A stretch of DNA of 64,000 nucleotides. It comes from Marinicella rhabdoformis. GTDB taxonomy: Bacteria > Pseudomonadota > Gammaproteobacteria > Xanthomonadales > Marinicellaceae. Below, in pieces: positions 1 to 8,450 of the stretch (the first letter of the stretch is position 1; each line of letters opens with the position of its first letter). Both the position numbers and the translations under genes were made by a program. The notes beneath the pieces are model-generated. The model made no database searches. It saw nothing but the letters and a program-made list of their open reading frames with translations, and was not told the origin of the DNA. The stretch covers positions 141,532 through 205,531 of the forward strand of contig NZ_VTFS01000006.1 in assembly GCF_009671245.1 (NCBI RefSeq). Direction: 5' to 3'.

Positions 1-160
1 TTAGACTCACATATATAACAGCAAAAACCTTCCCTTCATTATCAATTATTGTGATTTTTCAAACTTAGCATAAGAATCTAATTGAAACTTATGGTTTCAT
101 CTTCAATAATAACTTGCTATTTTTTTAGCCTAAATATAATAAATGAGGAGTCTCACCCCA

Positions 161-3100
161 ATGAAATTAAAACCATTAGTAGCAGCGACCATGCTGTTTA
201 CCGGTTCAGCAACCCTTGCTAATTTGCCCACCTTGGCATCACAGCAACCTGACCCACAAAGCATCAAACAAGCCATCAATAACAATCAACTCATCCTTGC
301 CACAGGTATATTTGACCCGAAAAACCAAGCTTTGAATTTTCAGGCTGTTGGTTTAGAAAGTATTGCCTCCAAAAATTATGGCATCGTCCAATTTAATATT
401 GGCAAAGCGAATGCACAATGGTTAAAGCAACAAGGTTTTGAAGTCATTCAATCTTTACCCAGTAACGCTTTTGTTGTTAACTGGAAAAACAAAGATCAAA
501 ATGTATTGAGCGCCAACAGTGACATCAGGTGGCACGGTGCTTTCCAAAGTGGTTATAAAGTTTCTCCAAGTTTGTGGCAACAAAACCGCGCTTCGTTGAC
601 ATCATATACTCTGGTAATTCATGCATTTAAAGATTATCCAAGATCTAAAATGGAAGCATTGATCAAAAAAATGGTGCCTTCAGCCACTTTAGCTACTTCA
701 AACATTCCTGCATCAGATAACCGCATTGCCATTTCAATCCCTTCACAAAACTTTGATTCCAGCATCAACAGGCTGTCATTAGCCGAAGGTATTCAATGGA
801 TCAACCGCTATTATCCAGAACGCTTCTTAAATGATGACGCTGTTCAGGCTGTGCAAGACAACAGTTCAAGCCCAATTGACCGCAGTATATTTGCCCAAGG
901 TATTTATGGTACTGGTCAAATAGTTGGCATTGCAGACTCAGGTTTGGACAGGAATGAAGATTGGTTCGCTCATTTAGACAAGGGTAACGGTGTGGTTTCT
1001 GCATTAACTGATGCAGAAGCTTCCTCACCGCCGTTTGTTGGCAACATGAACCACAACAATAAAGTCATCGCTTATTGGGTGATGCCAGGCGCAACAGCCT
1101 ATGATGAAGGCACATACCACGGTACACATGTATCTGGTTCTGTCGCAGGTGATAAATTGTCTAATGGCAGTGGCAGCATTGCCTCACCCACTCAATCTGG
1201 TTATGACACAGATGACGGCATGGCACCGAATGCACAAATCTTATTCCAAGATATCGGCAGTAATTCTGGGCTGACTGGTGTAGGCTCATCCCCCATGTGG
1301 CAACAGGCCCATGATGCAGGTGCATACATTCATAGCAACAGCTATGGATCCGATTCACGCGGTGAATATGGGGGCTCAGATCAAAATCTTGATCGCACCC
1401 TAAGAAATTTAGAGAATATGATTATTGCGGTTGCTGCAGGAAACGATGCCTATGTAGCAAACAGCACTGGCTCACCAGGCAATGCCAAAAATGCCATCAC
1501 TGTAGGTGCCTTGAACCACGGCAACAGTGCGACAATTGCTGGATATTCTAACTACGGTTTAACTGATGACGGTCGTTTAAAGCCCGACATTGCCACGACT
1601 GGAACCAGTATTGTATCAGCAGCTGGTGATTCGAATAACGGCAGTACCATTGACACCAATCCATCTTCACGTTCCACCAGTGGTACTTCAATGGCAACGC
1701 CAATCACAGCAGGCGCCATGGCATTGTTGAGACAGTACTTTGTTGATGGATTTTACCCAACAGGCGTAAAAAATGCAGCCGACAGCATTAAACCGAGTGG
1801 GCCATTGATGAAAGCGATGCTTTTGAATGGCTCTAATGCCGATGCTGGCTTCAATTATAATCGCACAGGCTGGGGCAGACCTTCGCTAAACAATACCTTA
1901 CATTTTGATGGAGACAACAGAAAGATTAAGTTCTGGGATGTTACACATGAGAATGGCTTAGGTAATGATGAAAGTGTAACTTTTGATGTCGATGTTTTAT
2001 CCGGCGAAGAATTTCGCGCCACGTTGACCTGGTATGACTTACCCGGTCCTACTGGCTCAGGCGTTACATTGGTTAATAACTTAAACCTTTCAATTGTGGC
2101 TCCGGATGGCACTTATTTAGGCAATAATTTCAATACAGCAAATTCTGCCGTTTCTCAAACTGGTGGCTCAGCTGATAACATCAACACTGTTGAACAAGTT
2201 AGGTTAACTGCACCCCAAACTGGAACTTATGAAATCACAGTAACAGGTGCAGACATCCCTGGTGATGGCACTTTTGGTTCTGATAAACAAGGTTATGCCT
2301 TGGTTGTTAGTGGTGCATTAGGTTCTGTCAGCCCACAAAATTTAGGAGATCCAAGCAATTTGATGGGGGCTGCCAATGGTTTATCAGGTAATGACTTGAA
2401 TTGGACAGCTGCAACAAACGCAGATTTTTATGAAGTTTATCGTGCCACAGGTACATGTCAAAACATTCAGTCGGGGTCAATGCGCTTTATTGGTCAAACT
2501 GGCAGTGAATCATTTACTGATGCCGACACCGTTGGTGGTTATGACTATGCCTATCAAGTGCGAGCTTTTAACAGCGATTATGAAAGTAATTACACTTCAT
2601 GTGTCGATGTGACTTCAGCCCAAGCTTGTTTGCTACCACCTCAATTCAGTGCAACAGAAACAGCCATTACAAGTAACGTTAATGACAGCTGTAGTATTGG
2701 ATTATCATGGCCAGCTGCTTCCAGTAGCTGTCCAGCAGATCCAAGTGTGAGCTACAATATTTACCGCTCAACCAGTCATAACTTTACAGCCAATGGCGGC
2801 ACATTGTTAACAACAGTTAATAATATGACACAGCATGATGATTTAACCGTCACAGGTGGTCAAGCTTATTTTTATAGGGTTGAAGCCTTGAATAATGGCA
2901 ATACTTCATCGCTTTCACCTGAGTTGGCTTCAACGGCTATTGGAACCGCTTCCAATACTATTGGTACATTAAGTGACAATATTGATGACAGCTTGCTAAT
3001 GAATGCTACCGGCACTTGGTCAGTTTCCAATGACAGAGCCAGTGATGGTACATTAAGTTACCGAAGCACTTTTGAAGGTGCCAGTACTTACACATCTAAT

Positions 3101-3553
3101 ACCTGTGCTCGCATCTACTCACCTGAATTATCTATTCCTAACTCAGGCTCACCTTCTGTTGACTACCAAGCTTGGTATGAAATCGAGGCACAATGGGACG
3201 GCGTGGTCGTAGAAGTTTCAAATGATGGCGGTAGCACTTGGACCGATTTACCACCCGTTGGCGGCTATCCAAGTGACTTCAGTCAAACTGGCAGCCCTGC
3301 TATTAATGTTTGTGGCTACCCAGCTTCACAAGGTGCATATGGCGGCAATTCAACTGGATTTGATCCATTCTCTCATGATTTAACAGCCTACCAAGGTGAC
3401 ACAGTACAAATCAGATGGAGTTTTTCAACCGACCCTGCTTCACAATTTGAAGGTTTCTACATAGACCAAATCAACTACAACAATGTTTACACACCCAATG
3501 TGTGTGGCGCTGTTGATTTAGATTTGATTTTCAAACATGGCTTTGAACAATAA
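161..3553 (+). CDS. Secreted S8 (subtilisin-like) serine protease with C-terminal IFxxGFE tail
   Basis: Extracellular or cell-surface subtilisin-family endopeptidase, about 1130 residues. An N-terminal signal peptide (MKLKPLVAATMLF...) is followed by a propeptide-like region and then the catalytic domain. The triad is visible as Asp in GIADSGLD (about residue 259), His in YHGTHVSG (about 320) and Ser in SGTSMATP (about 510). Downstream lie a P/PPC-like beta domain, one or two fibronectin-III-like segments with paired cysteines, and a beta-rich module. The protein ends LIFKHGFEQ, a tail also seen on the secreted pectate-lyase-like protein at 31504. An ATG also exists at 143, but GAGGAG (145-150) lies ten bases before the ATG at 161, which directly begins the signal peptide, so 161 is preferred. 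Substrate is unknown. The family call is sure; the tail function is inference. Confidence 0.93.
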   Translation: MKLKPLVAATMLFTGSATLANLPTLASQQPDPQSIKQAINNNQLILATGIFDPKNQALNFQAVGLESIASKNYGIVQFNIGKANAQWLKQQGFEVIQSLPSNAFVVNWKNKDQNVLSANSDIRWHGAFQSGYKVSPSLWQQNRASLTSYTLVIHAFKDYPRSKMEALIKKMVPSATLATSNIPASDNRIAISIPSQNFDSSINRLSLAEGIQWINRYYPERFLNDDAVQAVQDNSSSPIDRSIFAQGIYGTGQIVGIADSGLDRNEDWFAHLDKGNGVVSALTDAEASSPPFVGNMNHNNKVIAYWVMPGATAYDEGTYHGTHVSGSVAGDKLSNGSGSIASPTQSGYDTDDGMAPNAQILFQDIGSNSGLTGVGSSPMWQQAHDAGAYIHSNSYGSDSRGEYGGSDQNLDRTLRNLENMIIAVAAGNDAYVANSTGSPGNAKNAITVGALNHGNSATIAGYSNYGLTDDGRLKPDIATTGTSIVSAAGDSNNGSTIDTNPSSRSTSGTSMATPITAGAMALLRQYFVDGFYPTGVKNAADSIKPSGPLMKAMLLNGSNADAGFNYNRTGWGRPSLNNTLHFDGDNRKIKFWDVTHENGLGNDESVTFDVDVLSGEEFRATLTWYDLPGPTGSGVTLVNNLNLSIVAPDGTYLGNNFNTANSAVSQTGGSADNINTVEQVRLTAPQTGTYEITVTGADIPGDGTFGSDKQGYALVVSGALGSVSPQNLGDPSNLMGAANGLSGNDLNWTAATNADFYEVYRATGTCQNIQSGSMRFIGQTGSESFTDADTVGGYDYAYQVRAFNSDYESNYTSCVDVTSAQACLLPPQFSATETAITSNVNDSCSIGLSWPAASSSCPADPSVSYNIYRSTSHNFTANGGTLLTTVNNMTQHDDLTVTGGQAYFYRVEALNNGNTSSLSPELASTAIGTASNTIGTLSDNIDDSLLMNATGTWSVSNDRASDGTLSYRSTFEGASTYTSNTCARIYSPELSIPNSGSPSVDYQAWYEIEAQWDGVVVEVSNDGGSTWTDLPPVGGYPSDFSQTGSPAINVCGYPASQGAYGGNSTGFDPFSHDLTAYQGDTVQIRWSFSTDPASQFEGFYIDQINYNNVYTPNVCGAVDLDLIFKHGFEQ

Positions 3554-3570
3554 GTAAAGTTTGAGCATTA

Positions 3571-3608
3571 AAAAGCCGCCATTCAGCAATGAATTGGCGG
3601 CTTTTTTT
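3571..3608 (+). terminator. Rho-independent terminator after the S8 protease
   Basis: GCCGCC and GGCGGC arms with an inner TTCA/TGAA pairing around a short GCAA loop, followed by seven T. An A run precedes the left arm, so the hairpin can also serve the convergent rimK-like gene on the minus strand. Confidence 0.85.
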
Positions 3609-3621
3609 AATGACGTTTAAA

Positions 3622-4527
3622 TTAACCTTTGCCTTTGGTTTTTGTTTTATGAGGTTTGGCAGTTTTTTCAATAAAGTCAATTATCATACCCGCCACATCT
3701 TTACCTGTAGCTGATTCAATGCCCTCTAAGCCTGGAGAAGAATTCACTTCCATCACAACAGGACCTCGTTCGGCACGCAACAAATCAACACCCGCCACAT
3801 TCAAGCCCATGATTTGAGCCGCTTTAACTGCAGTTTTACGCTCTTCTGGCGTTAACTTAACCAATGTGGCAGAACCGCCACGATGCAAATTAGAACGAAA
3901 TTCACCTTCTTTGGCTTGTCGTTTCATCGCCGCCACAACTTTACCACCGACAACCAAACACCTTATATCAGCACCACCAGCTTCTTTGATGTATTCTTGC
4001 ACCATGATATTGGCTTTCAAACCCAAGAATGCTTCAATCACACTCTCAGCGGCTTTCTTGGTTTCCGCCAATACAACACCAATACCTTGTGTGCCTTCTA
4101 ACAGCTTAATCACCAAAGGTGCACCACCTACCATTTTTATCAAATCAGGAATGTCATCCGGTGAATTCGCAAAACCAGTGACCGGCATGCCTATGCCTTT
4201 TCGTGACAACAATTGCAAAGAACGCAATTTATCTCTTGAGCGCGTGATGGCCACAGATTCGTTGAGCGGAAACACGCCCATCATTTCTAACTGTCTTAAA
4301 ACCGCAGTACCGTAAAAGGTTACAGATGCACCAATTCTAGGAATCACCGCATCAATATCCGATATTTCTTCACCCTTATAATGCAATGTGGGCTTGTTCG
4401 AAGAAATGTTCATATAGCAACGCAAGGAATCAACCACCCTGATTTCGTGGCCTTTTTGCTTAGCAGCTTCAACCAACCTTTTAGTAGAATAAAGTCTGGG
4501 TCCTCTCGATAAGATTATGATTTTCAT
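3622..4527 (-). CDS. rimK: RimK-type ATP-grasp ligase (ribosomal protein S6 glutamate ligase)
   Basis: An ATP-grasp enzyme of 301 residues, the normal RimK length. In known members it adds glutamates to the C-terminus of ribosomal protein S6 in the cytosol. The ATP-grasp region is visible: a glycine-rich GTQGIG loop at 145-150, VQEYI around 176-180, and the metal-binding [10 protein letters not shown] at 260-269. The C-terminus is lysine-rich. It starts one base inside the stop of the upstream retropepsin-like gene (TAATG), so the two are translationally coupled. In some bacteria RimK is paired with a protease called RimB that trims the glutamate tail; the same pairing is likely here. RimK homologues may modify other substrates, so the exact target is inference. 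Confidence 0.9.
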   Translation of the reverse strand: MKIIILSRGPRLYSTKRLVEAAKQKGHEIRVVDSLRCYMNISSNKPTLHYKGEEISDIDAVIPRIGASVTFYGTAVLRQLEMMGVFPLNESVAITRSRDKLRSLQLLSRKGIGMPVTGFANSPDDIPDLIKMVGGAPLVIKLLEGTQGIGVVLAETKKAAESVIEAFLGLKANIMVQEYIKEAGGADIRCLVVGGKVVAAMKRQAKEGEFRSNLHRGGSATLVKLTPEERKTAVKAAQIMGLNVAGVDLLRAERGPVVMEVNSSPGLEGIESATGKDVAGMIIDFIEKTAKPHKTKTKGKG

Positions 4528-4964
4528 TATATTATTTGTCCTTGTATGTGTGCTTCATGTGGATAAACTGCCATGTGAACCATGGCTTCTCTTCCTAACA
4601 GCATTCGGAATCTCATCACAGACCGATCTGCCAAAGTGATTTCAATGGGCCAAGAATTATCTCCCAGAACCAGTTCACTTTGAATTACAGGTCTGTGTGT
4701 AGAATGCCCACCTGAACTGGTTACACTTCTTTTGTCTAACAATCTGGCTTCGCAAACTTGTAAGGTTTCACTGTCTTGATCAACAGCGGTCCAAAACCTG
4801 ACCCAAGTTTTGCCTTTTCTTTCAAATTTTTCATACTTAACACAATGTAAAGAGCTGGTTTTAGCACCAGTATCAATTTTGATGTGTACTCGCTCAATGT
4901 CTAAATCGGGCAAACTGCCCCATTCTTTCCAACCCACTTGCAGGTATTTATTGATGTCACCCAT
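4527..4964 (-). CDS. Retropepsin-like aspartic protease family protein (RimB-like, 'ATP-dependent Zn protease' family)
   Basis: A small cytosolic protein of 145 residues from the family long annotated as ATP-dependent zinc protease (PF05618) but with a retropepsin-like fold. The [10 protein letters not shown] motif at 31-40 contains the single catalytic Asp expected of a homodimeric aspartic protease. No zinc-binding HExxH is present, which supports the retropepsin reading. It is the first gene of a two-gene operon and overlaps rimK by one base. The context suggests it acts on, or against, the product of the RimK ligation reaction. Confidence 0.85.
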   Translation of the reverse strand: MGDINKYLQVGWKEWGSLPDLDIERVHIKIDTGAKTSSLHCVKYEKFERKGKTWVRFWTAVDQDSETLQVCEARLLDKRSVTSSGGHSTHRPVIQSELVLGDNSWPIEITLADRSVMRFRMLLGREAMVHMAVYPHEAHIQGQII

Positions 4965-5118
4965 GATTCTGTCTTAAGCATAAAATTATAAAGCCAATGA
5001 TTTTAAATCAAAACAAGCACAAAGCCACAGTTTATTTCAAACACCATGACTTTCTTCATAGGCAAATACCCTGCCACTATGATACCTTATTTAACAATTT
5101 TAAAAAGAAGAGGAAACC

Positions 5119-8100
5119 ATGCGTTGGCATCATAAATACACAACCGTTTTAGCTTTAAGTGCCGCCATCAGTGCCGCCACTTCAGGTTCAATTACCACTT
5201 CAGCTTATGCTGAAGCTGATAAAAAGAATCCGTTAGCCAGTATACCACTGAGGAATATTGGACCTGCCATGATTTCAGGCAGGGTTTCTGATTTTGCTTT
5301 CATGCCAGGTAAAAAGCATGAATTTTTGGTGGCTACTGCCTCAGGTAATTTATGGAAAACCAATAACAACACCATAACGTGGGATCCCATTTTTGATAAT
5401 GAAGGCTCTTATTCATTGGGTGTTGTAGAAATTGATCCAAATGACTCAAACACCATTTGGGTGGGCACAGGTGAAAACAACGCGCAGCGCTCAGTGGCTT
5501 TTGGTGATGGTGTTTATAAATCTACAGATGGTGGTAAAACTTGGAACCACATGGGCTTAAAAGAATCAGAGCACATTTCGCAAATCTGGATTGATCCAAA
5601 TGATTCGAATACTGTTTTGGTTGCATCACAAGGACCTTTGTGGAGCGCAGGCGGTGACCGTGGTTTATTCAAAACCACTGATGGTGGTAAAACATGGGAC
5701 AACATCCTTGAAATCAGTAAACACACAGGCATCAATGAGTTTGTTATTAATAAGGACAACCCGAACGAAATTGTGGCTTCAAGCTACCAGAGAAAACGAC
5801 ACGTTTGGGCGTTAATCAACGGCGGGCCAGAAAGTGCCATTCACCGTTCAACTGATGGTGGAAAAACATGGAACATCACCAAAAGTGGTTTGCCCAAGGA
5901 CCACATGGGTCGTATTGGACTGGCAGCCACTGGTCAAACCATTTATGCCGTGATTGAATCGAACGCCAAAGAAAAAGGCATTTACCGCTCTCAAGATTTT
6001 GGCCAAAGCTGGCACAAACGTTCAAGCTATACACCTGGCAGTCCACAATATTATAATGAACTGATCATAGACCCCAACAACCCAGAACGTGTCTATTCAG
6101 TCAACACCTTCACCAATGTTTCAGAAGATGGAGGTAAAACATGGAACCCACTGTCGATCAAATTTCGTCACGTAGATGACCATGCCTTATGGATAGATCC
6201 AGACAACTCAGAACACCTTTATATTGGTGGCGATGGTGGCATCTATGAAAGTTATGACCGCGGCCAAACATGGCGACATGTCCGTAACTTACCAATAGCT
6301 CAGTTTTATCGTGTCACACCGGATAATGCCGAACCTTTTTATAACGTCTGTGGCGGCACGCAAGACAACAACTCCTTGTGCGGCCCATCTCGCACCGATG
6401 TGATTCACGGCATCACCAATGCCGATTGGCATATTGTCCTTGGTGGTGACGGCTATGAGCCACAAATAGACCCCAATGACCCGAACATTGTCTACGCACA
6501 ATACCAATATGGCGGTTTGGCACGTATCGATAGACGCACCAAAGAACGTTTGTATATTACACCGCACCCTGAAAGTGGTGAAAAAGAATACGAATGGAAC
6601 TGGAACACGCCCTTGTTACTCAGCCCACACAATTCAACCCGATTGTATTATGGTGGGGATGTGTTGTTTCAATCAGACGACCGCGGTAACAGTTGGACTA
6701 AAATCAGTCCAGATTTGACGCGCCAAATTGACCGCAATAAATTAAAAGTTATGGACCGCGTTTGGAGTGTAGATTCGATTGCTAAGAATGTGTCAACCTC
6801 TAAATTTGGTAGCCTCATCAGCATCACTGAAAGCCCAGTACAAGCGGGTGTGATATACACAGGCTCGGATGATGGCCAAATCAGTGTCACTGGAAACGGT
6901 GGTGAAGATTGGCACTTTGAAACCAAATTCAAGGGCGTGCCAGACATGACCTATGTTTCAGACATTTACGCTTCAAATCATGATGCCAAAGTGGCCTATG
7001 CCACATTTGACAACCACAAAAAAGGTGACTTCAAACCTTACGTCATGAAAACCACAGACCAAGGCAAAACCTGGAAATCAATCAGTAGTGATTTACCTGC
7101 GCGTGGATCAGCACATACGATTGTTGAAGACCATGGAAAAGCCGGATTGTTGTTTGTTGGCACAGAATTTGGTGTATTTTTCAGTCAAAATGATGGAAAA
7201 AGTTGGAACGAGTTCAGTGCCTTGCCAACCATTGCCGTGCGTGATTTAGAAATTCAACAACGTGAAAATGATTTGATTATTGGTACATTTGGTCGAGGTA
7301 TTTACATCTTGGATGACTACACGCCTTTGCGCATGAATACCGCTGATTTGAAAAAACAATCTGCCACCATTTTTCCTGTCAGAGATCAGTGGTTATATAT
7401 CGAAGGCGACTTGTATGATGACCGGGAAAAAGGTTCATCAGGCAGTGATTTCTTTACTGCACCCAACCCAACATATGGCGCAACCTTTTCTTATTACATG
7501 AATGAAAGCTTTGAATCACTACAGAAACAACGAAGAAAAGCAGAGATCGAAAAAGAAAAAGATAATCAAGACACGCCCTATCCTTCTTGGGATGCTTTAC
7601 GCGCTGAAGACACAGAAGATGCACCTGTGGTGTTCGCTGAAATCAAAAACAGCAGTGGCGACGTAGTGGTGCGATTACCTGCCAAAAACAGCAAGGGATT
7701 TCATCGTTTATCTTGGAACATGCGTTACCCTGCTCCTGATCAAGTACAACTGAGCAAACCAAGTTTTGTTCCATACTGGGTAAAAAATCCCATGGGTGCT
7801 TTGGCGACACCTGGCGATTATGAAGTGACTTTGTACAAAAGACAAGGTGGTAAATTATCTGCCCTAGGTGACAGTCAAACGCTGACTTTGAAACGCTTGG
7901 AAAACAGCCCAGAATTGACTCAAAATCCTGCTGCATTGCTGGCATTCCAACAAGAACTGTCAGAATTACAACGTGCCGTAAATGGCGTATCTGGTCAATT
8001 GGGTGAGATAAACAACAGAATCAAGCACCTCAAAGCAGCACATAATTTAACCACCAATGCCACTGAGGCGAACTACAAAGCTTTGAGAAGCATAGAGTTG

Positions 8101-8385
8101 AAAGTCAATGACTTGAGTCGCATGTTTTATGGTGACCGTACGGTCGCTTCGAGACAAGAAGCCACGGCTTGGTCAATAGCAAATCGCGTGGGCACTTTAT
8201 ATTTCAATGTTATTGAATCACAGTCTGATCCCACTGCAAATCACAAACGCTCAATGGCGATTGCACAGAAAGAGTTCACAGATGCATTGTCACTTTTGAA
8301 AACAATCAATGCAGACTTAACAGCTCACGAAAAACAAATGGAGAAGCTGGGTGCGCCTTGGACACCAGGTCGAATATTAGAGTGA
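5119..8385 (+). CDS. Secreted BNR/sortilin (VPS10)-like repeat protein
   Basis: A 1088-residue exported protein with a signal peptide ending near SAYAEA. Residues about 40-740 form repeated beta-propeller blades with Asp-box motifs of the type S-x-D-G-G-K-T-W (STDGGKTWN, KTTDGGKTWD, SEDGGKTWN, TTDQGKTWK), as in VPS10/sortilin, sialidase and BNR-repeat proteins. The C-terminal quarter has a charged stretch (QRRKAEIEKEKDN), a beta domain and an alpha-helical region rich in heptad-like patterns. AAGAGG stands a few bases before the ATG and fixes the start. It is often annotated as glycosyl hydrolase, but I see no sialidase catalytic arginine triad, so I would not assign an enzyme activity. A single-gene unit closed by a terminator. 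Confidence 0.85.
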   Translation: MRWHHKYTTVLALSAAISAATSGSITTSAYAEADKKNPLASIPLRNIGPAMISGRVSDFAFMPGKKHEFLVATASGNLWKTNNNTITWDPIFDNEGSYSLGVVEIDPNDSNTIWVGTGENNAQRSVAFGDGVYKSTDGGKTWNHMGLKESEHISQIWIDPNDSNTVLVASQGPLWSAGGDRGLFKTTDGGKTWDNILEISKHTGINEFVINKDNPNEIVASSYQRKRHVWALINGGPESAIHRSTDGGKTWNITKSGLPKDHMGRIGLAATGQTIYAVIESNAKEKGIYRSQDFGQSWHKRSSYTPGSPQYYNELIIDPNNPERVYSVNTFTNVSEDGGKTWNPLSIKFRHVDDHALWIDPDNSEHLYIGGDGGIYESYDRGQTWRHVRNLPIAQFYRVTPDNAEPFYNVCGGTQDNNSLCGPSRTDVIHGITNADWHIVLGGDGYEPQIDPNDPNIVYAQYQYGGLARIDRRTKERLYITPHPESGEKEYEWNWNTPLLLSPHNSTRLYYGGDVLFQSDDRGNSWTKISPDLTRQIDRNKLKVMDRVWSVDSIAKNVSTSKFGSLISITESPVQAGVIYTGSDDGQISVTGNGGEDWHFETKFKGVPDMTYVSDIYASNHDAKVAYATFDNHKKGDFKPYVMKTTDQGKTWKSISSDLPARGSAHTIVEDHGKAGLLFVGTEFGVFFSQNDGKSWNEFSALPTIAVRDLEIQQRENDLIIGTFGRGIYILDDYTPLRMNTADLKKQSATIFPVRDQWLYIEGDLYDDREKGSSGSDFFTAPNPTYGATFSYYMNESFESLQKQRRKAEIEKEKDNQDTPYPSWDALRAEDTEDAPVVFAEIKNSSGDVVVRLPAKNSKGFHRLSWNMRYPAPDQVQLSKPSFVPYWVKNPMGALATPGDYEVTLYKRQGGKLSALGDSQTLTLKRLENSPELTQNPAALLAFQQELSELQRAVNGVSGQLGEINNRIKHLKAAHNLTTNATEANYKALRSIELKVNDLSRMFYGDRTVASRQEATAWSIANRVGTLYFNVIESQSDPTANHKRSMAIAQKEFTDALSLLKTINADLTAHEKQMEKLGAPWTPGRILE

Positions 8386-8402
8386 TTTTCGTCAATTGAA
8401 AA

Positions 8403-8435
8403 TAAAAAAGCCCGCATCTATTGCGGGCTTTTTTA
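8403..8435 (+). terminator. Bidirectional rho-independent terminator
   Basis: AAGCCCGCA / TGCGGGCTT, a nine-base perfect stem with a five-base loop, A run on the left and T run on the right. It sits between the convergent repeat-protein gene and the asmA-like gene and can serve both. Confidence 0.9.
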
Positions 8436-8450
8436 TTAACACAGCAGCGA

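Noticed and set aside
114..140. Promoter TTGCTA ... TATAAT before the S8 protease
   Set aside because: The spacer is only 15 bases and the start site would fall on the ribosome binding site, so the match is probably chance.
143..160. Upstream ATG as the start of the S8 protease
   Set aside because: The ATG at 161 has the binding site GAGGAG at the right distance and starts a regular signal peptide; the ATG at 143 has no binding site.
3866..4315. 149-codon plus-strand open frame inside rimK
   Set aside because: Fully antisense to a clear ATP-grasp gene; no domain or binding site.
5119..8385. Sialidase enzyme call
   Set aside because: Asp-box repeats alone do not make a sialidase; the catalytic arginines and tyrosine/glutamate pair could not be identified.
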